A stretch of DNA of 64,000 bases from Aquabacter sp. L1I39 (GCF_017742835.1 NZ_CP072392.1:4301695-4365694); one strand, 5' to 3'. Positions 7,559-16,639 are shown, counted from the stretch's first letter. A program made the numbers and translations. Notes: generated by a model from the letters alone, not told the origin.

Positions 7559-9201
7559 AGGTCCACGTCGTCTGTCCGGGCGATCGACACCCGGTTGCGG
7601 CCGAGGCGCTTGGCCTCATAGAGCGCCTGATCGGCGGCCGAGATGAGGCTGTCCGGCGAACTGCCCGCGTCCGGGATTTCCATGGCCACGCCGAAGCTGG
7701 CGGTCAGGCGGCGCGAGGGGACGCTGGGATGCTCGATGGCCAGCGCCGCCACCAGGCGTCGAGCCGTCTCGGCAAATTCCGCGGCGCCGGACAGGTCCGT
7801 GTCGGGCATCAGCACCACGAATTCCTCGCCGCCATAGCGCGCCGGCAGGTGGGGTGTCCCGGCGCAGGCGGCCGCCAGCATGCGGGCCACCGCTTTCAGG
7901 GCCTCGTCACCGGCCAGGTGCCCCTGATTGTCGTTGAACAGCTTGAAATGGTCCACATCCACCATGATGAGGCCGAGCGGCAGGCCCCGGTCGCCGGAGC
8001 GCACCCACTCGGCGGACATCTGCACGTCGAAGGTGCGGCGATTGGCGAGTCCGGTCAGGCCATCGGTGCGGGCGAGGGCGGCGAGGCGGCCATTATGGTT
8101 GCGCAATTCCGCCGTGCGCTCGGCGAGGCGCTGGCCCAGTTCGTTGATGGCGCTCACCAGCGGGCGGAACTCCCTCACCTCAGGGTCATTCACCGCGACA
8201 CCGCCATCGAGGCCGGCATCCCGCACATCCTGTGCCAGGTGGTGGATGGGCGCCACCACCATCCGCTCCGACAGCCACCAGGCCAGCAGCACCATGATGA
8301 TGGAGGCGCAAATGACGAGCGTGACGGTCAGCAGGATCTGCTCGTCCACCGCGACGGTCACGTCCAGGGCCGGCACGCCCACCAGCACCCGCATGGTGGT
8401 GCCGGGCACCCGCAGGAAGGCATAGAAGCGCTCGACGCCGTCAAACCCCACGGCGCGGGTCTGCCCCTCGGCCGTGCGGGACAGCACCTGGAACAGGGGA
8501 TGGTCGGCGAAACTGGCCCCGAGGGCCGATTCCAGATAGGGCGTGCGGGTCACCACCGCTCCGGTGGCATCCAGCACTTCCACCACCGCACCCTTGGGAA
8601 GGCGGGTGAGGGCGCTGATGCGCGAGAGCCATTGCAGATCCACGGCCACCGCGGCGAGAGCGACGGGGATGCCCTTGTCGTCGCGCTCGGCCTCGGCGAT
8701 GGCAATGGTGGGGGTGCCTGTGCCCCGCACCCGGATCAGGTCGCTGAAGGCGGGGCGATGGGAGGCGAAGGCCTGGCGCGCATAGGGACGATCCGAAAGG
8801 TCGACCCCCATGAGCGCGCGGCTGGTGGCGCAGCGGACAATGCCGTCGGCATCGGTGATGATGGCGCCCTGTATGCCCACCAGATCAGCCGTAAGGCGAT
8901 GAAGAAAGGTGGTGCAGGAAACCGGCTCGGCCATCAGGCGCGAGGCCTCGCGCGCCAGAACCTGCGTCACCGCCACGGCGGAGGCGAGGCTTTCCCGCTG
9001 CACCAGCGTCACCTGCTCGCCGAACTCGCGCAGGTCCTCCAGGTTTTCAGCGATCAGATGATCGCGGTCCTGGATCAGGGTCCAGATCCGTTCTCCTGCC
9101 AGCGGCAGCACCGCCAGCATGAACAGGGCGGCGAGCCGGACGCGCAAGCTCGCTCCCCGCCGGCGGGCCTGGTACGCACCTGTCTCGCTCGTTCCCGCCA
9201 T
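7555..9201 (-). CDS. membrane-bound diguanylate cyclase with Cache-like sensor
   Basis: This 548-residue protein makes cyclic di-GMP from GTP in response to a periplasmic cue. It has a TM segment at about residues 20-40, a periplasmic Cache-like region to about 275, and a second TM segment (TVTLVICASIIMVLLAWW). A HAMP-like linker and a coiled stretch follow, then a GGDEF domain from about 370 with the intact active-site motif RYGGEEF near 450 and the metal-binding DVDHFKLFND segment. No RxxD inhibitory site is visible five residues before GGEEF, so product inhibition may be absent. It is the first gene of a two-gene unit with the Nudix hydrolase. Confidence 0.92.
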   Translation of the reverse strand: MAGTSETGAYQARRRGASLRVRLAALFMLAVLPLAGERIWTLIQDRDHLIAENLEDLREFGEQVTLVQRESLASAVAVTQVLAREASRLMAEPVSCTTFLHRLTADLVGIQGAIITDADGIVRCATSRALMGVDLSDRPYARQAFASHRPAFSDLIRVRGTGTPTIAIAEAERDDKGIPVALAAVAVDLQWLSRISALTRLPKGAVVEVLDATGAVVTRTPYLESALGASFADHPLFQVLSRTAEGQTRAVGFDGVERFYAFLRVPGTTMRVLVGVPALDVTVAVDEQILLTVTLVICASIIMVLLAWWLSERMVVAPIHHLAQDVRDAGLDGGVAVNDPEVREFRPLVSAINELGQRLAERTAELRNHNGRLAALARTDGLTGLANRRTFDVQMSAEWVRSGDRGLPLGLIMVDVDHFKLFNDNQGHLAGDEALKAVARMLAAACAGTPHLPARYGGEEFVVLMPDTDLSGAAEFAETARRLVAALAIEHPSVPSRRLTASFGVAMEIPDAGSSPDSLISAADQALYEAKRLGRNRVSIARTDDVDL

Positions 9202-9402
9202 GGGGCGTCACTGTCTCCCTGAGGGCCGCCGGTTCACACCCGCCGACGCGCGCATCCGTCCTGCCTCTTTCCTCTCGCGCCCGTCGGGGGCAAAAGGGGC
9301 GGCGGAAGATGCGGGCGCAGGATGCCACAGGTTACCGGCATGCCTCCAGTCGGGGCGACCGGAACACGTGCTTCTTGTGCGCCATGATGAATGGGGACTT
9401 GA

Positions 9403-10095
9403 ATGGCCGAGACGAACGGGCCGGCGGAACGGCTGGCGCAGGTGCATGCGCAGATCAATGACGCCTGCCGCAGGGCCGGGCGGGACCCGTCACGCGTCCA
9501 TTTGGTGTGCGTCTCCAAGACCTTCTTCGCCCCCGACATCCGGCCCGTCATTGCCGCCGGCCAGCGCCTGTTCGGCGAGAACCGGGTGCAGGAGGCGCAG
9601 GCCAAGTGGCCGGAGCTGCGGGAGGAGGCGGAGGGCATCGCCGTGCACCTCATCGGACCGCTGCAATCCAACAAGGCGCGCGAGGCGGTGGCGCTGTTCG
9701 ATGCCATCCATTCGGTGGACCGGCGGAAGATCGCGGAAGTGCTGGCGCAGGAGATGGACAGGCAGGGCCGGCGCCTGCCGGTCTTCCTTCAGGTCAATAC
9801 CGGGGCGGAGCCGCAGAAGGCCGGTGTGCTGCCGCAGGAGGCCGACGCCTTCATCGCGCAGTGCGTCCGTGACCTCGGGCTCGACGTGGCCGGCCTCATG
9901 TGCATCCCGCCGGTGGAGGATGTGCCGGCCCCCCATTTCGCGCTCCTGGCCGAGATTGCCGCGCGCAATGGCCTTAAGGGCCTGTCCATGGGCATGAGCT
10001 CGGATTTCGCCGCCGCCATCAACCAGGGCGCCACCCATGTGCGGGTGGGCAGCGCCATCTTCGGTTCCCGCGCGCCGGTGCCGGCGGCGGGATGA
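9403..10095 (+). CDS. yggS: YggS family pyridoxal-5'-phosphate homeostasis protein
   Basis: This is a 230-residue TIM-barrel PLP-binding protein (PLPBP/YggS) that buffers PLP and affects amino-acid and keto-acid balance. The PLP Lys is in LVCVSKTF near residue 38. LFGENRVQEA, HLIGPLQSNK and the phosphate-binding MGMSSDF and VRVGSAIFG segments are all conserved. Length is normal for the family. A rho-independent terminator candidate follows at 10105-10135. Confidence 0.95.
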   Translation: MAETNGPAERLAQVHAQINDACRRAGRDPSRVHLVCVSKTFFAPDIRPVIAAGQRLFGENRVQEAQAKWPELREEAEGIAVHLIGPLQSNKAREAVALFDAIHSVDRRKIAEVLAQEMDRQGRRLPVFLQVNTGAEPQKAGVLPQEADAFIAQCVRDLGLDVAGLMCIPPVEDVPAPHFALLAEIAARNGLKGLSMGMSSDFAAAINQGATHVRVGSAIFGSRAPVPAAG

Positions 10096-10104
10096 GGGCC
10101 CATC

Positions 10105-10135
10105 GCCCGGCCGCGGGAACAGCGGGCGGGCTTTT
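10105..10135 (+). terminator. rho-independent terminator after yggS
   Basis: A 10-bp GC stem (arms 10105-10114 and 10122-10131, one mismatch) with a 7-nt loop is followed directly by TTTT. It sits 10 bp after the yggS stop. Confidence 0.65.
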
Positions 10136-10182
10136 CAGCTTGAACGGGACGGGGGGTGGTCCCGCCATCGGGAGGTGAGCGC

Positions 10183-10653
10183 ATGGAGCATATGGCGGGA
10201 CTTGTCTTCGCCGCGCTCGTTTCGGTGCTGCTCGCTCTGTTCGCGCTGGCCTTCGTCCTCCATGTTCGGGGCAAGCTCGCGGTGGCGGCCCGCAGCCGGA
10301 TTGTGTGGGAGGGCAAGAGCGCCCGCGTGCCCCTGGTGGCGGCCTTTTCGGGCTGGAAAGGCGTGCCCTGGCTCGGCTTTTCCTCCAGCAACCTCAAGCC
10401 GACGCTGGTGCTGCATCCCGACCATGTGGAATGCCGGGTCATCCGCACCCGGCGTAAGCCCTATGCGGCGGTGTCGCGCGTGGATTATCGCGCGACCCTC
10501 GGCACGCGAAACGTGGTGTTGGAATTCCGCGATTGCCTCACCAGCTTCGCCGGCAACACGGCCAATGCGGACGTGGCGCGCGCCGCCATCCGCCTGCTCG
10601 GTGAGAAGGGGTGCCCGCTGTCGGAGCGGGCATGCCGGTTGCTGGACGGGTGA
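10183..10653 (+). CDS. hypothetical membrane-anchored protein
   Basis: I do not recognise a family for this 156-residue protein. It has one N-terminal TM helix (about residues 5-28, very rich in Leu/Ala/Val), then a soluble, basic, presumably cytoplasmic domain with beta-strand character (for example PTLVLHPDHVECRVI and NVVLEFRD) that may resemble a PH-like fold. The start at 10183 is set by an unusually good ribosome-binding site, GGAGGTGAG at 10171-10179. It is convergent with the FAD-linked oxidoreductase gene, whose stop is 8 bp away. Confidence 0.7.
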   Translation: MEHMAGLVFAALVSVLLALFALAFVLHVRGKLAVAARSRIVWEGKSARVPLVAAFSGWKGVPWLGFSSSNLKPTLVLHPDHVECRVIRTRRKPYAAVSRVDYRATLGTRNVVLEFRDCLTSFAGNTANADVARAAIRLLGEKGCPLSERACRLLDG

Positions 10654-10660
10654 CCCGCGA

Positions 10661-12043
10661 TCAGGCCAGCACCTTGCCCGGATTGAGCCGCCCGTCGGGA
10701 TCGAGCGCCGCCTTGATGCGGCGCATGAGGGCCAGTTCCGCCGCCGGCTTGTAGTGGGCCAGCTCGCCGGCCCGGTACTGGCCTATGCCGTGCTCGGCGG
10801 AGATGGAGCCGTCGAAGCGGGCCACCGCGTCATGCACGGTGCGGTTCAGCGCCGCCTTGTCGGTGCCGGGCGGGATCAGCACGTTGAAATGAATGTTGCC
10901 GTCGCCCGCATGGCCGAACATGTTGGCCCGCGCGCCGGGATGGGCGGCCGCGACAGCCGCCTCGGCATCGGCCAGGAAAGCGGGAATGTCGGCGATGGGC
11001 ACGGAGACGTCGTGCTTGACGCTGGGGCCTTCCCGCTGCTCGGCCTCGGTGATGTGCTCGCGCAGCGCCCAGAGCTGGCGCGCCTGGGCCTCGGAGGAGG
11101 CGACCACGCCGTCGGTGGCTTCCTCCGCTTCCAATGCTCCGGCCAGCACCTCCTCTACCTTGTCGGCGATGCCGGCGAGGCTGGAATCCGCCTGCATCAG
11201 CACCAGCCAGGGGGCCGGTGCCAAGGGCAGGTCCAGTCCGCAATTGCGCTTCAAGAGGTCGAAGGAGAGGCCGCAGATCAGCTCGAAGGCGCTCACCTGG
11301 TCTCCCACCTCGTCCTGCACCCGGTTGAGCAAGGCCAGCGCCGCCTCGGGGCTCGGGACGGCGAGCAGGGCGGTCACTTTGTGCTGGGGGGCGGGTACGA
11401 GGCGCAGCACGGCGGCGGTGACGAGGCCGAGCGTGCCTTCCGAGCCGATGAAGAGCTGCTTCCAGTCATAGCCCGCATTGTCCTTACGCAGCGGGCGCAA
11501 GGCATTGACCAAAGTCCCGTCGGCGAGCACCACTTCCAGGCCCAGCACCAATTGCCGCGTCATGCCATAGCGCAGCACATTGATGCCGCCCGCATTGGTG
11601 GAGATGACGCCGCCCACTTGGGCCGTGCCTTCGGCGGCAAGGCTCACCGGCAGCAGGCGGCCGGCCGCGCGGGCCGCTTCCTGGGCGGTCTGGAGGATGC
11701 AGCCGGCCTCCACCTCCATGAGCATGCCCACCCGGTCGACCTTGCGGATGGCATTCAGGCGGGAGAGGGAGAGCAGGATCTGCGGCGCGGGCCCCACGGG
11801 CACGGCGCCACCGGCAAGGCCCGTATTGCCGCCCTGGGGTACCACGGCGACACCCGCTTCGGCGCAGGCGGCCACCACGGCGGCCACCTCTTGCGCGGTG
11901 CGCGGGCGCACCACCGCCAGCGCCTCACCCCGGAACAGGCCGCGCCAGTCCACGAGGTGAGGCGCCATGTCGTCAGGCGCGGTGACGAGGCCACGGGAAT
12001 CCAGGAGTGTTTCGAGGCGGGACAGGAAGGAAGAGGCGTCCAT
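10661..12043 (-). CDS. FAD-binding D-2-hydroxyacid dehydrogenase (GlcD/D2HGDH-like)
   Basis: This 460-residue enzyme oxidises a D-2-hydroxy acid (for example D-lactate, D-2-hydroxyglutarate or D-malate) to the 2-oxo acid with FAD. The N-terminal PCMH FAD-binding domain shows VVPQGGNTGLAGG and VGGVISTNAGGINVLRYG. The C-terminal FAD-oxidase domain has the metal/substrate-site blocks MFGHAGDGNIHFN and SAEHGIG. It is the last gene of the GntR/TRAP operon, 9 bp after dctM. The transported substrate of that operon or its degradation product is therefore probably a D-2-hydroxy acid. Confidence 0.9.
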   Translation of the reverse strand: MDASSFLSRLETLLDSRGLVTAPDDMAPHLVDWRGLFRGEALAVVRPRTAQEVAAVVAACAEAGVAVVPQGGNTGLAGGAVPVGPAPQILLSLSRLNAIRKVDRVGMLMEVEAGCILQTAQEAARAAGRLLPVSLAAEGTAQVGGVISTNAGGINVLRYGMTRQLVLGLEVVLADGTLVNALRPLRKDNAGYDWKQLFIGSEGTLGLVTAAVLRLVPAPQHKVTALLAVPSPEAALALLNRVQDEVGDQVSAFELICGLSFDLLKRNCGLDLPLAPAPWLVLMQADSSLAGIADKVEEVLAGALEAEEATDGVVASSEAQARQLWALREHITEAEQREGPSVKHDVSVPIADIPAFLADAEAAVAAAHPGARANMFGHAGDGNIHFNVLIPPGTDKAALNRTVHDAVARFDGSISAEHGIGQYRAGELAHYKPAAELALMRRIKAALDPDGRLNPGKVLA

Positions 12044-12052
12044 GATGTGCGA

Positions 12053-13330
12053 TCAGCGGCCCGGTTGGAGCATGAGAGCGAAGGACGGAATGTAGGTCGT
12101 CAGGAACAGGACGACCAGCATGACGAGAATCTGCGGCCAGATGGCGCGCGCGATGCGCGACAGGCTCAGCCCGGATATGGCCATGCCCACGAACAGGCAA
12201 TAGCCGATGGGCGGGGCCGCCATGCCGATGGCCACATTGGTGACGATGATCGAGCCGAAATGGATGGGGTCCACCCCGAACCGGTTGGCGATGGCGATCA
12301 GCATGGGGCCGAGGATCACCATGATGGCGATCTCGTCCATCACCGCCGCCAGCAGGAAGAAGGCGATGTTCAAACCCGCCAGCGCCATCCAGCGCTCGGA
12401 GACGTGGTCCGCCAGCCAGGCGGCGAAGTCGGTGGCGATGTGCTCCTGCGCGATCAGCACCCCGAAGCCGGCCGACACCGCGATGATGGTGGTGACGATG
12501 GCGCTGGTGCGCATGGCCTGGAGCACGATGCGCGGCAGGTCCTTCACCTTCATCTTGCGTTCGATGAAGACGCCCACCAGCAGCGCGTAGACGCAGCTGA
12601 TGCCGGCCGCTTCCGTGGGCGTGAAGACGCCGCCATAGATGCCGCCCAGCACCACCACGGGCGACAGCAGCGCCCATTTGCCATGGTTGAAGGCGGCGAC
12701 CATTTCCGGCCAGGTGGCGCGGGTCTGCTTGGGCACCTTGTTGCGCTTGGCATGGACCCAGCACACCACCAGAAGGCCGATGGCGATGGACAGCCCCGGC
12801 ACCACGCCCGACAAAAACAGCTTGCCGATGGACTGCTCCGCCACGATGCCCCAGATGACGAAGGCGATGGAGGGCGGAATGAGCGGGCCAAGCACGCCGG
12901 CGCTCACCGCGATGGAAGTGGCGAAGGCCTTGTCATAGCCGGCCTTGGCCATGGCCGGGATGAGAATGCCGCCGATGGCCGCGGTGGTGGCCGGGGCCGA
13001 GCCGGAAATGGCGGAGAAGACGATGGCCGCCAGCACCGCCACCATGGCAAGCCCGCCGGTGCGGTGGCGCACCAGGACCGAGGCGGCGTCGATGAGGCGC
13101 TGGGAAAGCCCGCCCGCGCTCATGAGCTCGCCGGCCAGCATGAAGAGGGGGATGGCCAATAGGCTGAAGGACTGGGAGCCGGCAATGAGCTGCTGGGCGA
13201 GGAAAGCCGGCTCGATGTCGGCCACCGTGAGCACCAGCATCACCACCACGCCGATGGCGATGGCAAAGGGCACACCGATCATCACCAGGCTGGCAAAGCC
13301 GCCGGTGAGAAGGAGGAGAACCGCGTTCAT
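12053..13330 (-). CDS. dctM: TRAP transporter large permease DctM
   Basis: This is a 425-residue inner-membrane protein of the DctM family with about twelve hydrophobic segments; it forms the sodium-driven translocation channel of a tripartite ATP-independent periplasmic transporter. Typical blocks are visible: IPLFMLAGELM, FSAISGSAPATTAAIGGILIPAM and GPLIPPSIAFVIWG. Length is standard. Its ATG overlaps the dctQ stop (13327-13330), and the D-2-hydroxyacid dehydrogenase follows it in the same operon. Confidence 0.95.
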   Translation of the reverse strand: MNAVLLLLTGGFASLVMIGVPFAIAIGVVVMLVLTVADIEPAFLAQQLIAGSQSFSLLAIPLFMLAGELMSAGGLSQRLIDAASVLVRHRTGGLAMVAVLAAIVFSAISGSAPATTAAIGGILIPAMAKAGYDKAFATSIAVSAGVLGPLIPPSIAFVIWGIVAEQSIGKLFLSGVVPGLSIAIGLLVVCWVHAKRNKVPKQTRATWPEMVAAFNHGKWALLSPVVVLGGIYGGVFTPTEAAGISCVYALLVGVFIERKMKVKDLPRIVLQAMRTSAIVTTIIAVSAGFGVLIAQEHIATDFAAWLADHVSERWMALAGLNIAFFLLAAVMDEIAIMVILGPMLIAIANRFGVDPIHFGSIIVTNVAIGMAAPPIGYCLFVGMAISGLSLSRIARAIWPQILVMLVVLFLTTYIPSFALMLQPGR

Positions 13331-13842
13331 GCCGCAGTCTCCCCGCTGGCGGCCGCCCGCGCGGGTGCGCCTGTCACCACCCGCCAGGCGGCAAACAGGA
13401 AGATGAGGGCGCCCGCCGTGGGCGCGAAGGCATTGAGGATCTCGATGGGATAGCCGATGGCGGCCGAGATGGAGCCACCGGCCATGTCGTAGAAGCGCAG
13501 GCCCGACCAGAACAGATAGGCGCCGAAGGCGGCGGCGATGGCGTCAAGCCCCCGCTCCGCCAGCGGGCGCAGGTCAGCCGGCACGCGGTCCACCAGCAGG
13601 TCGAGGCGCACATGGAAGCCCTCGCGCACGCCAAGGGCCAAGCCCCCCAAAGTGGCCCATGAGAACATGAGCACCGCCATTTCCTCCGACCAGGAGGGGG
13701 TGCGGCCGAACACGTAGCGCATCACCACCTGGATGGTGATGCAGGCCACCATGACGGCGCCTGCCACCACGAGGCTCGCGCGCAGGAGGGTGGTGACAAG
13801 CGCCAGGAGGCGCTCGCCCGCGGTGCGGATCGCATGGACCAT
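13327..13842 (-). CDS. dctQ: TRAP transporter small permease DctQ
   Basis: This is a 171-residue four-helix membrane protein of the DctQ family, the small subunit that supports DctM. The conserved region VMRYVFGRTPSWSEEMAVLMFSW near residues 40-60 is diagnostic. It lies 25 bp after dctP and overlaps dctM by 4 nt, as expected for a canonical dctPQM set. Confidence 0.93.
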   Translation of the reverse strand: MVHAIRTAGERLLALVTTLLRASLVVAGAVMVACITIQVVMRYVFGRTPSWSEEMAVLMFSWATLGGLALGVREGFHVRLDLLVDRVPADLRPLAERGLDAIAAAFGAYLFWSGLRFYDMAGGSISAAIGYPIEILNAFAPTAGALIFLFAAWRVVTGAPARAAASGETAA

Positions 13843-13867
13843 GGCCGTGCCCCTGACCTTTATTGCC

Positions 13868-14869
13868 TCACTGGACGGCGGTGAGCGTCTCCTGGAGCAG
13901 GTCCGGGCCGATGGTGGGCTTGAACTGCTCGTAGACGCCCTGCACGGACTCGCGGAACGGCTTGATGTCCTTGACCGCGTTCACCTTCATGCCGGAGGCT
14001 TCCAGCTTGGCGAGCACCGCCTTGGCGTCGGCGGCGGCGGTGGCGCGCTGCGCCTTGGTGGCGCTGGCGGCGGCGCTGAGCACCGCCTTGCGGAGGTCTT
14101 CCGGCAGGCGGTCGAACACGCGCTTGGAGATGACGAGGTCGATGGCCGAATAGGTGTGGTTGGTCAGCGAGAGATACTTGGTGACCTCGAAATACTTGTT
14201 CTGCTCGATCACCGCGAGCGGGATCTCCAGGCCATCAATGGCGCCCTGCTGCACGGCCGTGAAGGTTTCGCCCCAGGCCATGGGCACGGCGTTTCCACCC
14301 AGCGAGGAGAACATGCCGATGAAGACCGGGTTCTGCATCACCCGGTACTTCACGCCCTTCACGTCGGCGGGCGTTTCCACCGGGCGCACATTGTTGATCA
14401 TGTCGCGGAAGCCGCCTTCCATGAAGGCGAGCAGCTTGATGCCCTTGGTCTCCAGCTTGGCGGCCAGCTTCTGGCCCACCGGGCCGTCCAGCACCTTCTG
14501 GGCCTGGGCTTCGTTGGCGAACAGGAAGGGCAGGTCCACCACCTGGAAGGAGGGCTCGATCTGCGCCACCACCGCATTGGTGATGATGCCCGCATCCACG
14601 GTGCCGAGGCGCATGCCGTCGAGCATGGCCTTCTCGTCACCGAGCTGGCGGTTGGGGAACAGCTGCACCTCGATCCGGCCGCCGGAGGCCTCTTCCACGG
14701 CCTTCTTGAAGTCGCGGGCGCCCACCGCATAGGGGTCCTGGGCGCCGTCGGAGGTGGTCCAGCCCAGCTTCAGCACGGTCTTCTGCTGGGCAAGCGCCGG
14801 CACGGCCGTGAAGAGGGTTGCCGCCGAAAGGGCGAGCGCAAGGGCACGGCGCGAGAACAGACGGGTCAT
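13868..14869 (-). CDS. dctP: TRAP transporter periplasmic solute-binding protein DctP
   Basis: This is a 333-residue DctP/TAXI-type binding protein. A Sec signal peptide covers about residues 1-27, ending ALA before QQ. The mature protein has the DctP hallmarks: KKAVEEASGGRIEVQLFPNRQLG, the substrate-coordinating Arg region VKGVKYRVMQNPVF, and WGETFTAVQQGAIDGLE. This family binds carboxylates through the conserved Arg. The ATG at 14869 has GGAGG 8-9 nt upstream. It is third in the operon, after the amidohydrolase. Confidence 0.95.
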   Translation of the reverse strand: MTRLFSRRALALALSAATLFTAVPALAQQKTVLKLGWTTSDGAQDPYAVGARDFKKAVEEASGGRIEVQLFPNRQLGDEKAMLDGMRLGTVDAGIITNAVVAQIEPSFQVVDLPFLFANEAQAQKVLDGPVGQKLAAKLETKGIKLLAFMEGGFRDMINNVRPVETPADVKGVKYRVMQNPVFIGMFSSLGGNAVPMAWGETFTAVQQGAIDGLEIPLAVIEQNKYFEVTKYLSLTNHTYSAIDLVISKRVFDRLPEDLRKAVLSAAASATKAQRATAAADAKAVLAKLEASGMKVNAVKDIKPFRESVQGVYEQFKPTIGPDLLQETLTAVQ

Positions 14870-14904
14870 GAGCACATTCCTCCAGGTGATGGGCCGCTGC
14901 CGGT

Positions 14905-15804
14905 TCAGCCGGCGGTCGGGGTGGGAAAGCCGTAAAGTCGTGCGGGGTTGTCCACCAGGATCCGCGTCCGCTGGGCCTCGTCGGGCACCCAGAGCGGCAG
15001 CAGGTCCAGAAGGTCGGTGGTGTTGAACATGGGGCCGGAGACCGCCACGTGCGGCCAGTCGGACCCCCACACGCACCGGTCCGGGGCGGCTTCCACCACC
15101 GCCTGGGCAAAGGCCAGTGTGTCGTGGAAGGGCGCGCCGGTGCCGGAAATGCGATAGGCGCCGGAAAGCTTGGTCCAGGCCCTGCCGTCGCGCATCAGGC
15201 GCAGCAGCATCTGGAAGCCGGGATGGTTGATGCCCTCCGTCACCGGCATGTGGCCGATATGGTCCACCACCACCTCCACCGGCAAGGCGGCAATGCGTGG
15301 TCCAAGCTCGGGCAGCGCGCGGGCGTCCAGCAGCAGCTGGATGTGCCACCCCAGCGGGGCGACGCGCGCGGCGAGTCGCTCCAGCTCGTCCATGGCGACG
15401 CCGCCGCCGAACAGGACATTGATGCGGATGCCCCTCACGCCGGCGGCGGCAAGCTCCTCCAGCTCCCGGTCGGACACGTCCGGGGACACCACCGCCACGC
15501 CGCGCAGGCGGTCGGGATGGGCGCGCAAGGTCTCCACCATGCAACGATTGTCAGTGCCGTAGACCGAGATCTGCACCAGCACGCCCCGGCTCATATGCAG
15601 GCCGTCGAGCATGGCGAGATAGGCCGCTTCCGGCGCAGGGGGCGGGGTGTAGCTGCGGTTGGCCATCATGGGATAGGCGTCGTGCGCGCCAATCACATGG
15701 GCATGGGTGTCCACCGCCCCGGCGGGAATGGGGAAGGCGGGGGCGCGGATGACGGGATCAGGCCCCTGGCAGGCAGGCGCGCCGGCTGTGGCTGCGACGG
15801 TCAT
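14905..15804 (-). CDS. amidohydrolase family protein (2-pyrone-4,6-dicarboxylate hydrolase-like)
   Basis: This 299-residue protein has an amidohydrolase_2 TIM barrel. The metal/active-site elements VDTHAHVIG, VVDHIGHMP and VWGSDWPHV match the LigI-type lactonase branch of the superfamily, which hydrolyses 2-pyrone-4,6-dicarboxylate and related lactones such as galactarolactone. No other lig (protocatechuate 4,5-cleavage) genes are nearby, so a sugar-acid lactone is as likely a substrate. It overlaps the gntR stop/start by 4 nt and precedes dctP. Confidence 0.85.
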   Translation of the reverse strand: MTVAATAGAPACQGPDPVIRAPAFPIPAGAVDTHAHVIGAHDAYPMMANRSYTPPPAPEAAYLAMLDGLHMSRGVLVQISVYGTDNRCMVETLRAHPDRLRGVAVVSPDVSDRELEELAAAGVRGIRINVLFGGGVAMDELERLAARVAPLGWHIQLLLDARALPELGPRIAALPVEVVVDHIGHMPVTEGINHPGFQMLLRLMRDGRAWTKLSGAYRISGTGAPFHDTLAFAQAVVEAAPDRCVWGSDWPHVAVSGPMFNTTDLLDLLPLWVPDEAQRTRILVDNPARLYGFPTPTAG

Positions 15805-16523
15805 GGGGTGGTCTCCGAAGCGAACGGCCCGAAGCCGAGGCGCTCCATGGCGTTGGACAGGTGGGTGCGCATGGCGGCCTCGGCGCCGGCCGCATCGGCG
15901 GCCGTGATGGCGGCCAGCACCGCCTCGTGCTCCGCCTGCACCGCCATGATCCGGCCGGGATGCCGGGCGCGCGTATTGACCCGCGCATGGGCGATCACCT
16001 CGCGCAGGCTGGCGCCGAGGAAGGAAAGAAAGCGCTCGAAATAGGGGTTGCCCGAGGCCCGGGCGATGGCCTCGTGGAAGCTGTTGTCGGCCTCGATGCC
16101 GTCCCGGCCGGCGGCGATGTCCGCGCGCAGGTCGTCCAGGGCGCGGGCGACGGCCGCGCGATGGGCGTCCGAGGCCTGCACGGCGGCGAGGCCCGCCGCG
16201 GCGCCCTCCACCGCCACGCGCAGCTGGAAGACGTGCCGCAGCGAGGCGCGGGTGGAAGCGTCCGCCTCCAGCCGGAACAGGCCCTTGCCGGGCTCTGCGG
16301 CGACGAACGCCCCAAGCCCCTGCCGGGATTCCACCAGCGCATCGGATTTCAGCCGCGACAGCGCCTCACGCACCACCATGCGCGAGACGGCGTAGCGCTC
16401 CGCCAATTCCTTCTCGGAGGGCAGGCGGTCACCCGGCGCGAGCGCGCCGCTGCGGATGGCGTCGGAGAGGCTGCGGGCCACCTCCGCCGACAATGCGGGA
16501 GCCCGGCGGATGGAGAAGGTCAT
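15801..16523 (-). CDS. GntR family (FadR/FCD subfamily) transcriptional regulator
   Basis: This 240-residue repressor-type regulator has an N-terminal winged helix (about residues 10-75, with GDRLPSEKELAERYAVSRMVVREALSRL) and a C-terminal FCD ligand-binding domain whose conserved His/Asp residues usually bind a metal and a carboxylate ligand. It is the first gene of the operon containing the amidohydrolase, TRAP transporter and D-2-hydroxyacid dehydrogenase, so it probably controls the operon in response to the imported acid. A candidate operator lies directly upstream. Confidence 0.93.
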   Translation of the reverse strand: MTFSIRRAPALSAEVARSLSDAIRSGALAPGDRLPSEKELAERYAVSRMVVREALSRLKSDALVESRQGLGAFVAAEPGKGLFRLEADASTRASLRHVFQLRVAVEGAAAGLAAVQASDAHRAAVARALDDLRADIAAGRDGIEADNSFHEAIARASGNPYFERFLSFLGASLREVIAHARVNTRARHPGRIMAVQAEHEAVLAAITAADAAGAEAAMRTHLSNAMERLGFGPFASETTP

Positions 16524-16524
16524 G

Positions 16525-16543
16525 TTGTCCAGTTATCATACAA
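16525..16543. promoter_or_regulatory. candidate GntR operator upstream of gntR
   Basis: An imperfect palindrome with arms TTGT and ACAA sits 2-20 bp upstream of the gntR ATG, overlapping the expected ribosome-binding region. TTGT-N-ACAA arms resemble FCD-type GntR sites. The assignment is by position and shape only. Confidence 0.3.
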
Positions 16544-16639
16544 GCTGTCCGTACGGCAAGATGATGTGACGTATCGCAATTCCCTTGCGTCATCGCCGGA
16601 AGATCTCTGTCCGCCGCGCTCCCCGTCCAGGGACCGCTC

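Noticed and set aside
10037..13162. A 1041-codon open frame on the plus strand
   Set aside because: It lies antisense to the dctM and D-2-hydroxyacid dehydrogenase genes, has biased His/Gly/Arg/Ala composition and no recognisable domain; it is an artefact of high GC.
14905..15804. A complete protocatechuate 4,5-cleavage pathway around the LigI-like gene
   Set aside because: No ring-cleavage dioxygenase, LigC or LigJ/K-type gene is present in the flanks.
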